Position numbers and translations under genes: made by a program. This document shows positions 17,034-28,513 of a DNA stretch of 37,861 nt, one piece after another; the stretch's first letter is position 1; each line of letters opens with the position of its first letter. This stretch comes from Chloroflexia bacterium (GTDB lineage Bacteria; Chloroflexota; Chloroflexia; Thermobaculales; Thermobaculaceae): the NCBI GenBank assembly GCA_030446765.1, contig JAUJMR010000001.1, positions 859,389 to 897,249 of the forward strand, read 5' to 3'. The notes below the pieces were generated by a model that did not search any database, was not told the origin of the DNA, and saw only the letters and a program-made list of their open reading frames with translations.

Positions 17034-18977
17034 CTAGCCGACGTGAATGGCCGGCCTGCGTGCCGGATCGGGCTCGGCCTGGCGCAGTACCTCGTGGGTG
17101 ACCGGGGCGATGTCCCCTTCCCCAAAGAGGATATAGCGCATAAGGAACTTCAGCGGGTTGCCCTCGGTCCAGCCGAGATAGATGTGTGGCCGCTTGCCGG
17201 TTCGTTCGCGGAGGTAGAGCAGGATCGCGGCGATCGCGTTCGGGATGGACGCGGCATCCACACGCAGGACCCGGTGGCTATCCAGTTGATGCCCAGTGAG
17301 TCGTAATGTCGGCGCGAACTCCGACGCATCGCGCACGGTAACCTCCAGGAACAGGACGGGCTCTCCCGGCGGGATGTGGCTGCTTTCCCGCTCTTCGCGC
17401 TCCTTGAGAAGATACTCGCGCTCGCTCCGGTCATCAGGATGATTCGCGATGATCCGTATCTCGCCGTGCTGTGCCGCGTCAGTGATGAAGCGGTCTGCCA
17501 TCTCATCGGTTTCAATTCCCGTGACTCGCAACTCCGTGGTACGCCACACCCGCGACACAAGCGACGTCACGATGATCCCGCCAATGAAGGCGCCCGCGAT
17601 CGCAATCCCTCCGGGAGCTTCGATGACGGTGATCACCGTTGTATAGATGAAGATCAGCGCGACGATGCCGAACCAGACAGCCGCCCGTGTTTGTTTCCTC
17701 CGCACGGCGGAGAGCGTCACGGCGATCGTCGCGGACGTGATGACGGCAAGCACGCCCGTGGCATACGCGCCGGCCTGCGCCTCAACGCCTGCACGGAACA
17801 GGATCGTGACCAGAAAGCAGATCGCCGTGAAGATAAGCACCAGCGGGCGGGTTGCCCGGGATTAGTCGGGCGCCATCCCGTAACGCGGCAGGTATCGTGG
17901 CACGATATTGAGCAGGCCAGCCATCGCCGACGCCCCGGCGAACCAGAGGATCGAGATTGTGCTCAAGTCATACACCGTGCCAAACAAATCGCCCAGGTAC
18001 CCGTGGGCGACGAACGCCAACGCCCGTCCGCTCGCCTCTCCGCCCGCTTCGAACTCCTCGGGGGGGATCAGCAGTGTGGTTACCAGGCTGCTCGCGATCA
18101 GCAGCACGCTCATGATCACCGCCGCGGCCGTCAGCAGCTTGCGTGTGTTGCGGATCCGTCCACGCGGCTTCTCCGGTGCATCGTCCGGATCGCCCTTCAC
18201 CAGGGGCATCACAACCACACCTGTCTCGAAGCCGGAGAGTCCGAGCGCGAGCCGGGGGAAAAGCAGCAGTGCCGCACCGAACATCAGCAAGGGATTGCCG
18301 TGCGTCTCGAAACAGGTCGCTGCGCCAGTTTGAGATCACTGACGGGTTCTGCAAAATCTCAACGATTCCCACGCCAAGCACGATGAGATTCAGGCCGATA
18401 TACACCGCGACCAGCACCACCGCGATACCGATGGCCTTTGCGAACCCCTTGAGGAACACCGCGCCCAACAGGGTGATCAGCGCGAGTGTGATAGGCACTT
18501 CGTACCCGTGCAATCCGCGCGCGAATGGATTCTCGACAATATGCGCCGTGGCATCCGCTGCGGAGAGGGTGATCGTGATGATAAAGCCGGTCGCGACAAA
18601 CCCAATCAGGCAGAGCACGAACAGCTTTCCCTGCCACCACGGGAGCAGATCGGCAAGCATGGAGATGGAGCCATCACCTGCGGGCTCTGCTCCGTGACAC
18701 GCTTGTACATCGGCAGGGCACGGAAGAGCGTGATCAGCACAAGGATGAGCGTGGCGACCGGTGAGAGGGCCCCGGCCGCAAGCGCGGCGATGCCTGGCTG
18801 GTAGCCGAGCGTGGAAAAGTAATCCACGCCGGTCAGGCACATCACCTTCCACCACGAATGCTGATGATGGGTCCGCTCGCGCTGATGCGGACCTTCCATT
18901 TCTCTGGGATGTCCCTGGAGCAGCCAACGCTTCAGGCGGTTCACGGGCTGCTGATCCACTACACCGGTCGATGCCAT
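17034..18977 (-). pseudogene. APC-superfamily amino acid permease, broken
   Basis: Starts at ATG 18977 with AGGAGG five bases before it; when joined it encodes ~645 residues. The N-terminal part has '[20 protein letters not shown]', typical of APC permeases of Chloroflexi and Actinobacteria, then ten or more hydrophobic helices and a cytoplasmic C-terminal domain (~200 residues, starting '[16 protein letters not shown]'). Lesions: a missing G at GGG 18682-18684 (correction yields '[13 protein letters not shown]'); an extra A at AAA 18310-18312 (correction yields '[15 protein letters not shown]'); and an in-frame TAA at 17862-17864 after 'YGMAPD', where the following 'SRATRPLVL' stays in frame. 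The nonsense codon is not a homopolymer artefact, so the gene is probably inactive. Confidence 0.82.
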
Positions 18978-19220
18978 TCAGTCCTCCTGCTCGCGTCGTC
19001 GGAGACTCTGCACGGCACTACTCGGAACGATGGCACGCCAGATTACCACAGCACAGAGCATCCGGCCGCGCGGGGAACCGAGTTAAAAGCACGGTGCCAA
19101 CCAGAACGCGCGACTCCGGCACCCTGTCGTTTCGCGCCAACCGGGTCCGCACATAACGGTATACTGGTGCCGGCCGGAGCGCGGACTCGACCCTACCGGT
19201 CAAGTGCCCAGGAGGGATCG
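18978..19220. other. Divergent intergenic region
   Basis: 243 bases between the APC pseudogene and rmd. A TATACT (19160-19165, plus strand) could be the -10 box of the rmd-gmd operon, but no good -35 box sits at 16-18 bases. An AGGAGGG ribosome-binding site precedes ATG 19221. Confidence 0.4.
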
Positions 19221-21163
<1,943 letters not shown>

Positions 21164-21269
21164 ACTGGCGTTATACATAGTGGGGACGCGTTGCCCACGA
21201 TGCGAGGCGCAAAGGACGCGGCGATATATGCATAAAATGGAGGCGGCCGGGGGATTCGTGTCCAGCCGT

Positions 21270-21291
21270 TCGACAACTACGACGTTGTCGA
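21270..21291. terminator. Hairpin between convergent gmd and MFS genes
   Basis: Perfect 8-bp stem TCGACAAC/GTTGTCGA with a 6-base loop, lying between the two convergent stops. It lacks a T-tract on either side but is well placed for a bidirectional terminator. Confidence 0.4.
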
Positions 21292-21329
21292 GCAGAAGAG
21301 GCGCACGTCCGCGTCGAATGGGTCGCCGC

Positions 21330-22535
21330 CTAGCCGCCCTTGCCAGTGCGCACCCCGACTTCTACCGCCGTACGGCGGGGTTCAGGTAACAGCCAGAACA
21401 CGATGGCCCCCGCTATCGGGAGCATCGCGGCGTTGAGCCAGAACGGCGTCGCGTGGCCGACGTTGTCGTACAGCCAACCTCCCACGAGCGGGCCGGCGCT
21501 CGCGCCCATACCAGCCGCCGCGGCGTAGATCCCGAAGGATCTCCCGCGCACGTCCCCACCACTCACCTCCGAGACGATTGCGTCCTGCGCCGGCACCGCG
21601 GCGGCAACGAACAACGCTTCGAGGATCCAGATACCACTCAACAGCGCGAGGCTCGGCGCGAGCGGGAAAAGGAGGGACACCGCGCCACTCGCCGCGAGGG
21701 CGATCGCGACAATCGCGCGCCGGCTGTAGCGGTCCCCCAACGTGCCCAGCCTCCCCGGTGCGAGCGCGTAGACCAGAGCCGAGGGCGCGGACGCCACGCC
21801 GATCCAGAACTCCGTCGCACCGAAGCGGTCGCGCAGGTACAGCAAGGTTATGGGCGCGAGCATCCCGAACGCGGCGGCCACGAGAAACGACACGCTAAGC
21901 AGGCAGAGCAGTACACCTACCGGTGCGGGTCGCAAGGCGGGAGCCGCCAGCGGGGGCGCCTGGGGGCGCACGTTGCGATACACGAGAACCAGCGCGAGCA
22001 GGTTGGTCAGTGCGAAGATAAAGAACGCCACCCGCCAGCCGGAAAGCAGCCCGAGCACGACGACCGCCCCGTACGACGCCATCGTGCCGAGGATCGAGCC
22101 GCTCGTAAACGCCGTGGCAAGCCAGCCATAGCGGCGTCCGCTCGTGTCCTCGCGACCCAGGTCAGCCAGTAACGCGTAGGTGGCGACCCAGAACAACGCG
22201 CTCCCCAACCCCTGCGCCAGACGGGCGGCGAAGAGCACGGGTAGCGAGACACTGCTGGCAAAGAGCGCCGCGGCGAGGACGTAACACACCGCACCGGCGA
22301 GCAGGAACGGCCTGCGCCCCAGCCGATCCGCAGCAATCCCCGTCAGCGGGCGAACGATCACGCCCGTCAGGTGAAACGCCGCGTACAGCAGGCCGACCTG
22401 AAACGTGGTCGCGCCCAGGTCCCGGCCGTACAGCGGCAGGTACACGCCGAGCAACCCGGCGGGCATCGCGAGCAGGAACGCCGGAGGGTAGATCGTATTG
22501 CCGCTCGGCCATATCAGCCGGGTCGCCTTCCTCAT
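21330..22535 (-). CDS. MFS transporter, drug-efflux type
   Basis: 401 residues with 12 predicted transmembrane helices. The loop between helices 2 and 3 holds the MFS motif A variant 'GIAADRLGRRPFLL', and helix 5 begins with the motif C-like 'GSILGTMASYGAVVV'. The second half repeats the pattern ('PGRLGTLGDRYSRRAIV'). This is the DHA1-like arrangement of proton-driven exporters; no substrate can be assigned. It runs convergently with gmd and has its own 5' region of ~250 bases. Confidence 0.85.
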   Translation of the reverse strand: MRKATRLIWPSGNTIYPPAFLLAMPAGLLGVYLPLYGRDLGATTFQVGLLYAAFHLTGVIVRPLTGIAADRLGRRPFLLAGAVCYVLAAALFASSVSLPVLFAARLAQGLGSALFWVATYALLADLGREDTSGRRYGWLATAFTSGSILGTMASYGAVVVLGLLSGWRVAFFIFALTNLLALVLVYRNVRPQAPPLAAPALRPAPVGVLLCLLSVSFLVAAAFGMLAPITLLYLRDRFGATEFWIGVASAPSALVYALAPGRLGTLGDRYSRRAIVAIALAASGAVSLLFPLAPSLALLSGIWILEALFVAAAVPAQDAIVSEVSGGDVRGRSFGIYAAAAGMGASAGPLVGGWLYDNVGHATPFWLNAAMLPIAGAIVFWLLPEPRRTAVEVGVRTGKGG

Positions 22536-22781
22536 CCCTCAGTATGACCGAGAACAGCGGGCCAATCCCGACGTGCCGTGGTGAACGGCCGTGGAGTATC
22601 CTCTGGTCGAACCACCGCACCTGGGTGTCTGCATCGTGGACTTCCGATGTCATGCCTCAGTGGGGCGACACAGGGCTCAGCGCAGGCCGGGAGCTCCGTC
22701 GCCGCGTCGTCACCCGATGCTGGCGGACGCGTAGCCACCGGCGAGACGCCCGTCAACCGGTAGGGTACGGTCGTCGGGTGC

Positions 22782-25495
22782 TCACGGGGCGGTCCGGGTG
22801 ATTCGGACAACGCGCGTGCTCTTCGCGGGGATGCTGGTCTGGAACGTCGCCACCGTCTTTTCGGCATTCAGCGCGATGTACATTTTCTGGCGAGTCACCA
22901 GTTCCTGCCCGGCGACGCTTCCGACCGATGCCATCCCATCCCGGTTGAGGTCCACAGTTACCACGAAGCCGCGCTGAGGGGTGTCGGTCGGGTTGTGCAG
23001 CGTAAGGTGGAGGGTGTTCGTGCTGACGTAGCCGAATCTTTCGATCCACACCTGGCCATTTGACGACCGCGCGTTCGTGATGGGCTCCCACCCTGCAACG
23101 GCGAGTTTTCGGAACAGCGGCGTGTACCGGGCGTAGATAGCGCGATTCTCATCCGTCACCCACCCGAGTCTCTCACCGCCACGATTGCCTCTTGGGCCGG
23201 GGAAGATGCCATAGAACAAGCTCTCCTGCAGGCGGTCGTCGATCTGCGCGGCCGTGAGCGAGCCGTCTCCCACGCGAGTATCGATCGTGGTGACCGGACG
23301 CTGGTAGGCCGCCGTCCGCTTCAACATCGCGAAGCTGTCCGCGGTTACTCCCCATGCAGAGCCGTGCCAGCGTGGCAGGCCCTCCTCGATCCCGAAGTAA
23401 TCGATTAAATCAGCCCCGATGAACCCCGCCGGGGTCACCTCGTTGGCGTTGAAGTTTGCGCTCAGGAACATGTCCTTGCTGTGAAGGTATTGCCGTGGAC
23501 GCCGTATATACTCGTACATGGAAAAGACGACGCGCTGTACCACGCGTCCGCTGTCGTAACTAAATCCCAAGGGCATGTCCGTCAGAGCCCAGTGCGCGCG
23601 GCCATAGTCGTCGGCCCAGCGCCGGTGGCCAGAGGTCGAATCGAGATGGATGCCGTCGAGCCTGCCTCCTGTCGTTGCTGCCTGTTTGATCGCGCGCTCG
23701 ACTTGATGCTTCTGCACGGCGACGATCCAGTCTACGCCGGTGGCGAAGTCAGGATCCGGGTTTTGATGGTACTTGAGGTAGCGCCCGTAGATCTCGAGGC
23801 GCAGCCTGCCGTTCTGGTCGCGTGACGTGGAGTTCAGCGCGCCCTGTGATTCCTCCTTGAGGCGCGTCTCGACATCGTTTCGCGGGGTGATCGATGCGTC
23901 CGCCCGCAACTTAGCCAGCGCCTGCCGGTAGGTGAGCATCGGACACCGGGCGACGCCAGCCGGACATCTCGGCTGGAAGAAGCGCCAGTGGTGGTTGTAC
24001 GCGGCCGAGTAGATATTGCGGGTGTTATCCCATGGGACGAACTCGGTCCCCCAGTCCCGATGTCTGCCGGTGCTGTCGGTGCCGAGGCTGACCATGTTCA
24101 GGCCAAGGCCAAACGGCTTCGACTCGTCCGCTGCGGTATCCGGGGAGTCGAGCTCCTCAAGGACGGGCTTGATGAACCAGCCGCCTTCCCGTGCCGGGTC
24201 GGTACGTCGCACGAACGCTTCCGGTTGGATGGCGTAATACTTTTTAGTCGCGGCACGGAAGCCCCACGCCGGATCCGAACGATACAAGTAGAACGTGAAG
24301 GTCCCGCGGCCGCGTAGCTTAGTTGCCGCTTTTGACACCGCGAGGTCGAACGTGATGGAGAGACCCTGCCTACTGTCATACACCATCCGCGACATGCGCG
24401 GCACCTTCAGCGGCATCGCCACGGATAGTGCCGATTCGCCGTCGTAGATGGTGGCATAGGGGTATCGCGATGGCTCGGGGGTCTGCGTCGTGTTGAACTT
24501 GTACGGCGTTTTGGGCATGATCGTGCGCGACTTCCGGACGTAATCCGCCCACTGCCACCCTACAGCGTCTACCGGCAGGGTATAGGTGATCTGGAACCCC
24601 CGGTCGGTGGCAACCGAGTCGGTGCGCGCGGTGTCCGTTACGGTGCCATCGACGCGGATGTACTGAGAGGTCGCGCTGTATCTGGCCTTGAAGTCCAGGT
24701 TCTGCTGCGGAATCGCCGCGGTCTGCCGCAAGCTCCCGTCGCGTGACCGCGCGACCGAGCCCCTGATATTGATTGGCTCCTCCGCGAGCAGCTCGCCCAG
24801 GTAGATGTCATCAAACCAGGCGGTACCGCTGCCGGCATTGAGCAGCGCAGTTACTCGGACCCTCGACGTCGCACTCAGTGACTTGAAACCAACGGACTGC
24901 TTGTTCCAGTTCGCGGTGTTGGTGTATCCAAAGGTGTAGTAGGTCGCGAGCACCTCACCGCTCTCGTTGAGTTGCTCGGCCTTTACCTGGACCGGCCCAC
25001 CACGTGGACTCGTGATGGGGGATTCCCGGCGAGCGTGCTTGTCGGCAGCACGTCGCGCGCCCGCGACCACGCAGTGAGAAAGTAATAAGTGTAGGGACGC
25101 ACGGGAACGACGGTCGAAAACCCGCCGGACGTAGTAGTCGCGCGATTGGACACGCGTAGTGAGCGAGACCCGGTGCGGGCGGCCGCAGCGTCGAGTACGG
25201 GCGGCGTCGCTCCCCGAGTGATGCGCCAACTATCCGGCACCCGATTCCGATCGGTGTCCGCTTCGAACCCGGCGTTACGCAACAGGTTGGGGTTCTGACC
25301 AACCATTCTCATGGAGAAGCCACCGCCAGATGCAAGGCTGGGAATGGTCCGGGATCCCGAGGTGACGCGCGCTACGGTACCGTCGGGATTCAGCGCCAGC
25401 CCAAGACCATCGCCCGTCCTGAGGGGAGCCAGCGACTGTGCGGAAACCGCCGGGCTCACCGCCGCTTGCTGCACGACGAGCGCAATCAGGAACAA
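22782..25495 (-). CDS. Large secreted protein, probably carbohydrate-active, frameshifted
   Basis: About 905 residues when joined. The N-terminus is a signal peptide ('LFLIALVVQQAAVSPAVSA'). A beta-sandwich carbohydrate-binding-like module follows ('NLLRNAGFEADTDRNRVPDS' ... 'GTAWFDDIYLGEL'), then a long region with TIM-barrel-like pieces ('GRLDGIHLDSTSGHRRWADD', 'FIGADLIDYFGIEEG') and a C-terminal beta domain. A glycoside hydrolase role is inferred from this order; I cannot name the family. The frame breaks at GGGGG 25017-25021, where one more G restores 'GNPPITSPRGGPVQV'. The start is uncertain: TTG 25495 lacks a ribosome-binding site, and an upstream frame from ATG 25595 would join after another one-base shift. 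Confidence 0.7.
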
Positions 25496-25905
25496 CCAGA
25501 CTACGGAATGGATCAGCGGCGGGGCGAGTACGGAAATCGGCGTCGGCTACAAAGGGACACTCCGTTTCCTTCGTTGGATTGGGCATTGGCTGCATCGAAG
25601 CGAGAGGACAGCAGACGGTTCCTGCTCACCAGGACCTGCGCACATCCGAGAACCACGATAGATCGACCACTCGGGTGACAGATCCGTCTTCCATAGCGGG
25701 CGGTGTGCGTTTGTGTTGCAAACAGTGCCTATTTGTATCGACAGCGCAGAAAGCGGACTGCTAGCACATTATTACATTTTCCCGGTTCCCAGGCGACACC
25801 TCTTCCGTGCGTTGCAGAGTTGCCCAATCCAGCAGCCCAGCATCAAACCCGGGACCCCCGCCTGCCGCTACCACCGGACGAGCACGGCGGCAGCGTCGGC
25901 TCGAG
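25496..25905. other. Intergenic region between divergent genes
   Basis: About 410 bases between the large secreted protein and the pyrophosphatase promoter. It may hold extra N-terminal codons and the promoter of the leftward gene. No RNA element or repeat seen. Confidence 0.4.
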
Positions 25906-25935
25906 GTTGCGGCTCCCGCCGCGCGGGGCTATACT
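25906..25935 (+). promoter_or_regulatory. Promoter of the pyrophosphatase gene
   Basis: TTGCGG (25906-25911), an 18-base spacer, then TATACT (25930-25935, five of six consensus bases). Predicted start near 25942, leaving a leader of ~18 bases that contains the GGGGAGG ribosome-binding site. Confidence 0.6.
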
Positions 25936-25959
25936 TCTCCCCACTTGGGGAGGCGAGCG

Positions 25960-27585
25960 ATGGCAAACACGGTCTACATCATCGGACACAAGAACCCGGA
26001 CACGGACTCGATCGCGGCGGCCGTGGGCTACGCGGACCTGAAGCGGCGCACCGGCATGGCGCAGGCGACGCCCGCCCGGCTCGGTGACGCCTGGCCCGAG
26101 ACGCGCTATCTGCTGGAGCGATTTTCGGTGCCGGAGCCGACGCTGCTGACGGACGTGTACACCCGCGTCGGCGACGTGATGAACGCGCATCCCCAGTACC
26201 TCCCAACCGACGCGACGATGCGGGATGCCGGTGCCGTGATCGGCGAGAAGCGCATCGTGCCCATCGTCGATGCCGAGTGTCGCCTCGCCGGCGTAGTCAC
26301 GCTGGACGACATAGCCGCTCGATACCTGCGGGAGCATGACCTGGCGAGCGGCGCGCAAAGCCGCATTGCCGTCTGCAGCATGGTTCGCACGCTGGACGGC
26401 GAGCTGCTCGCAGGAGATCCTGACGGCGACTGGCAGGGCCGTGTTTGGGTCGGAGCTATGCGCACGGAGAGCCTGGTGACGCTCGTGCAGCCGGGTGACA
26501 TGGTGGTTGTCGGCGACCGCGAGCGTCCCCAGAATGCCGCGATCGAGCTCGGCGTGGGCTGCCTCGTGGTCGTTGGCGGCATCGCGCCCTCGGCTGAGAC
26601 AATCGAGCTTGCGCGTGAACGCAACGTGCGGCTCATCAGCACCCCGCACGACTCCTACCGTGTCACCCGCCTCCTGAACCTGAGCGTCCCGGTCTCCGAG
26701 ATCATGCGCCGCGACGCCGCTTACGCCGACCCGGACGACCTGGCGCGAGAAGCCGAGGAGACGCTTTCTGGACGGGAAACCGTCGCGCTTCCGGTGGTAG
26801 ACGCGGACCGCAGGCTCGTCGGCATCGTCTCCCGCGGCGACCTGCTCCGCGCCCGTGGCAAGGGGGTGATCCTTGTAGACCACAATCACAGCACGCAAGC
26901 GGTTGATGGGTTGGAGCAGGCGCAGCTTCTGGAAGTGGTTGACCACCACAACCTGGGCGACCTGCACACACCCGAACCCATCTACATGAAGCTGGAGCCC
27001 GTCGGCAGCACGAGCACGATCGTCGCGGAGTTGTACCAGGACGCGGAACTTGAGCCGGCCCCGCCCATCGCGGGGTTGCTTGCGGGCGGAGTGGTCTCCG
27101 ACACGCTGCTCTTCCGATCTCCGACCGCGACCCCGAGGGACCGGGCTGCCGGCGCGTGGCTCGCTGAGTTGGCCGGCATCAACCTCGATGAACTTGCGCA
27201 GGGAATGTTCCGCGCCAACTCGAATTACGAGCACACGACCCCGCAACAGCTCTTCACCGCCAACCTCAAGGTATTCGAGTGGGGCGGACGCCGCGTGGGG
27301 ATCGGGCAGGCCGAGACGGTTGACATCGCGTACTTCGAGCAACATGCCGAGGAGTTCTGCGCGGAAATGACCCGGCTGAAGCAGACCGAAGGCTGGGACT
27401 ATTCCTTCTTCCTGGCCACGGACATCCTTAAGCAAAGCAGTCAGATGCTCATCCCCAGTGACGAGGAGCGCGCGCTGGCTTTCCGCGCCTTTGGCATTAA
27501 TGCTACCGACGGCATTGTGGAACTGCCGGGCGTAGTGAGCCGCAAGAAGCAGGTTGTCCCGCCGCTCGCCCGCGAGCTCACGTAG
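25960..27585 (+). CDS. Mn-dependent inorganic pyrophosphatase with CBS and DRTGG domains
   Basis: 541 residues, ATG 7 bases after GGGGAGG; upstream in-frame codons are ignored because they precede the promoter. A DHH family II pyrophosphatase: 'IIGHKNPDTDSIAAA' (metal ligands, residues 6-20), a first CBS domain ('VGDVMNAHPQYLPTDATMRD'), a DRTGG-like domain ('AIELGVGCLVVVGGIAPSAE'), a second CBS domain ('VSEIMRRDAAYADPDDLARE'), then 'VDHNHSTQAV', the 'VVDHHNLGD' signature and a DHHA2 domain ending in 'VVSRKKQVVPPL' (substrate-binding Arg-Lys-Lys). It hydrolyses pyrophosphate in the cytosol. The inserted CBS pair normally binds adenine nucleotides: AMP/ADP inhibits, and diadenosine polyphosphates activate when DRTGG is present. 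Confidence 0.95.
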   Translation: MANTVYIIGHKNPDTDSIAAAVGYADLKRRTGMAQATPARLGDAWPETRYLLERFSVPEPTLLTDVYTRVGDVMNAHPQYLPTDATMRDAGAVIGEKRIVPIVDAECRLAGVVTLDDIAARYLREHDLASGAQSRIAVCSMVRTLDGELLAGDPDGDWQGRVWVGAMRTESLVTLVQPGDMVVVGDRERPQNAAIELGVGCLVVVGGIAPSAETIELARERNVRLISTPHDSYRVTRLLNLSVPVSEIMRRDAAYADPDDLAREAEETLSGRETVALPVVDADRRLVGIVSRGDLLRARGKGVILVDHNHSTQAVDGLEQAQLLEVVDHHNLGDLHTPEPIYMKLEPVGSTSTIVAELYQDAELEPAPPIAGLLAGGVVSDTLLFRSPTATPRDRAAGAWLAELAGINLDELAQGMFRANSNYEHTTPQQLFTANLKVFEWGGRRVGIGQAETVDIAYFEQHAEEFCAEMTRLKQTEGWDYSFFLATDILKQSSQMLIPSDEERALAFRAFGINATDGIVELPGVVSRKKQVVPPLARELT

Positions 27586-27650
27586 GGCCGGCCCCTGGCA
27601 CATGGCTTGCCTCTTGACAGGTGCAATGCAGCTTCGGAGGTGAGGTGATT

Positions 27651-27860
27651 ATGGAATCGTTCAAGGACAAGTTCAATAGCGTGGGTGACGCGCTGGACTC
27701 CAATGCCTTTACGTCGGCTGACGACGACCGGAACGAGACGATCGACGAGGTGCCGTCGGCCCAGGATCTCGACGAGGGCTCGGAGCACCAGAGTGACAGC
27801 GCGGATCAGCAAGGGATGACCATCACGAATAACGACGCGGCGCCGAACCAGGATCGGTAG
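27651..27860 (+). CDS. Small acidic hydrophilic protein, unknown
   Basis: 69 residues from ATG 27651, preceded by a GGAGGTGAGG ribosome-binding region. Nearly a third of the residues are Asp or Glu, there is no hydrophobic segment or Cys, and the tail is rich in Asn, Gln and Asp, so it is probably disordered. It sits between the pyrophosphatase and the ThiS/MoaD-like gene in the same orientation. Function not recognised. Confidence 0.6.
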   Translation: MESFKDKFNSVGDALDSNAFTSADDDRNETIDEVPSAQDLDEGSEHQSDSADQQGMTITNNDAAPNQDR

Positions 27861-27906
27861 GACGAGCGGGAAGGTTCGAGCCAACTGGCCGGGCCGAGGA
27901 GGAGTC

Positions 27907-28161
27907 GTGAAGATAACCGTCAGCGCACCAGGGATGAATCAGGACTCGGACACCGCCGCGGAGGGAGCGGCGGCACAAGGCAACGAGTCCACGGAGCACG
28001 ATCTGCCAGAGGGCACCACGGTCGAGGATCTCATCGCCCGTCTCGGACTGAGCGAGTTCAGGCCGGAGATGGCGCTCGTGAACGGGGAGCAGCGCGACCT
28101 CGGCCACACCCTGAGCGAGGGTGACTCTGTTGCCCTCAGCGGCCCGCTCGGTGGCATGTAA
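27907..28161 (+). CDS. ThiS/MoaD-like sulfur-carrier-type protein with masked GG end
   Basis: 84 residues from GTG 27907, behind GAGGAGGAG. The beta-grasp pattern of MoaD/ThiS is visible: 'MKITVSAPG', then a ~25-residue acidic insertion, 'LPEGTTVEDLIARLGL', 'MALVNGEQRD', 'LSEGDSVALSGPLGGM'. Carriers of this fold are activated at a C-terminal Gly-Gly by E1-like enzymes. Here one Met follows the Gly-Gly, so the tail would have to be trimmed, as for JAMM-processed ubiquitin-like modifiers, or the protein is not a carrier. No E1, MoaE or ThiG gene lies nearby. Confidence 0.75.
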   Translation: MKITVSAPGMNQDSDTAAEGAAAQGNESTEHDLPEGTTVEDLIARLGLSEFRPEMALVNGEQRDLGHTLSEGDSVALSGPLGGM

Positions 28162-28198
28162 ATGCGGGATGCCCAATATCTCGGCGTATGGGGCATGC

Positions 28199-28227
28199 TT
28201 GCCGTGCTCGCCGAGCGCATATATACT
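28199..28227 (+). promoter_or_regulatory. Promoter of the tyrS T-box leader
   Basis: TTGCCG (28199-28204), a 17-base spacer, then TATACT (28222-28227, five of six consensus). Predicted transcription start near 28234, immediately before the T-box stem I. Confidence 0.65.
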
Positions 28228-28233
28228 ACGATC

Positions 28234-28496
28234 AATCGAATACGCCACAGACACTGAAGGATACGCAGTAAGCATCGGGGTATGGTGATCAGAGAGCGGT
28301 CGTTCGCTGCGAGTCCGCCACCGCCCGTTTGCCGAAATACCATCCCGAGTCGCGAACTGAACGCCCTGGACAAGTAGGCCCCGCCGGTAGCCCACCGTTA
28401 CATGGGCGGTAGAGCGGGCTCCCGCACACGGAGCCAACCAAGGTGGTACCGCGGAAGACACCCCTCCGTCCTTGTGACAGGAGGGGTGTTTGTGTC
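28234..28496 (+). ncRNA. T-box riboswitch leader (tyrosine)
   Basis: Carries the near-invariant T-box sequence AGGTGGTACCGCGG (28441-28454). It overlaps a perfect 10-bp terminator stem ACACCCCTCC (28458-28467) / GGAGGGGTGT (28480-28489) with a short T-rich tail. Stem I features are in place: AGTA (28267-28270), the AGAGAG box (28291-28296), CTGCGAG (28307-28313), and a stem pairing 28272-28287 with 28319-28332. Opposite AGTA, a TAC at 28338-28340 is the candidate specifier, matching tyrosine. Uncharged tRNA-Tyr would stabilise the antiterminator and allow tyrS transcription; charged tRNA would leave the terminator formed. Confidence 0.92.
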
Positions 28497-28513
28497 TGGA
28501 TGGAGGTACACCT

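Noticed and set aside
25843-27603. A 586-codon minus-strand open frame opposite the pyrophosphatase
   Set aside because: It is the antisense shadow of a gene with full family II pyrophosphatase motifs. Its translation has no recognisable domain and such frames are common in GC-rich DNA.
27614-27619. TTGACA upstream of the small acidic protein gene
   Set aside because: No -10 box falls at 16-18 bases; that position is occupied by the ribosome-binding site.
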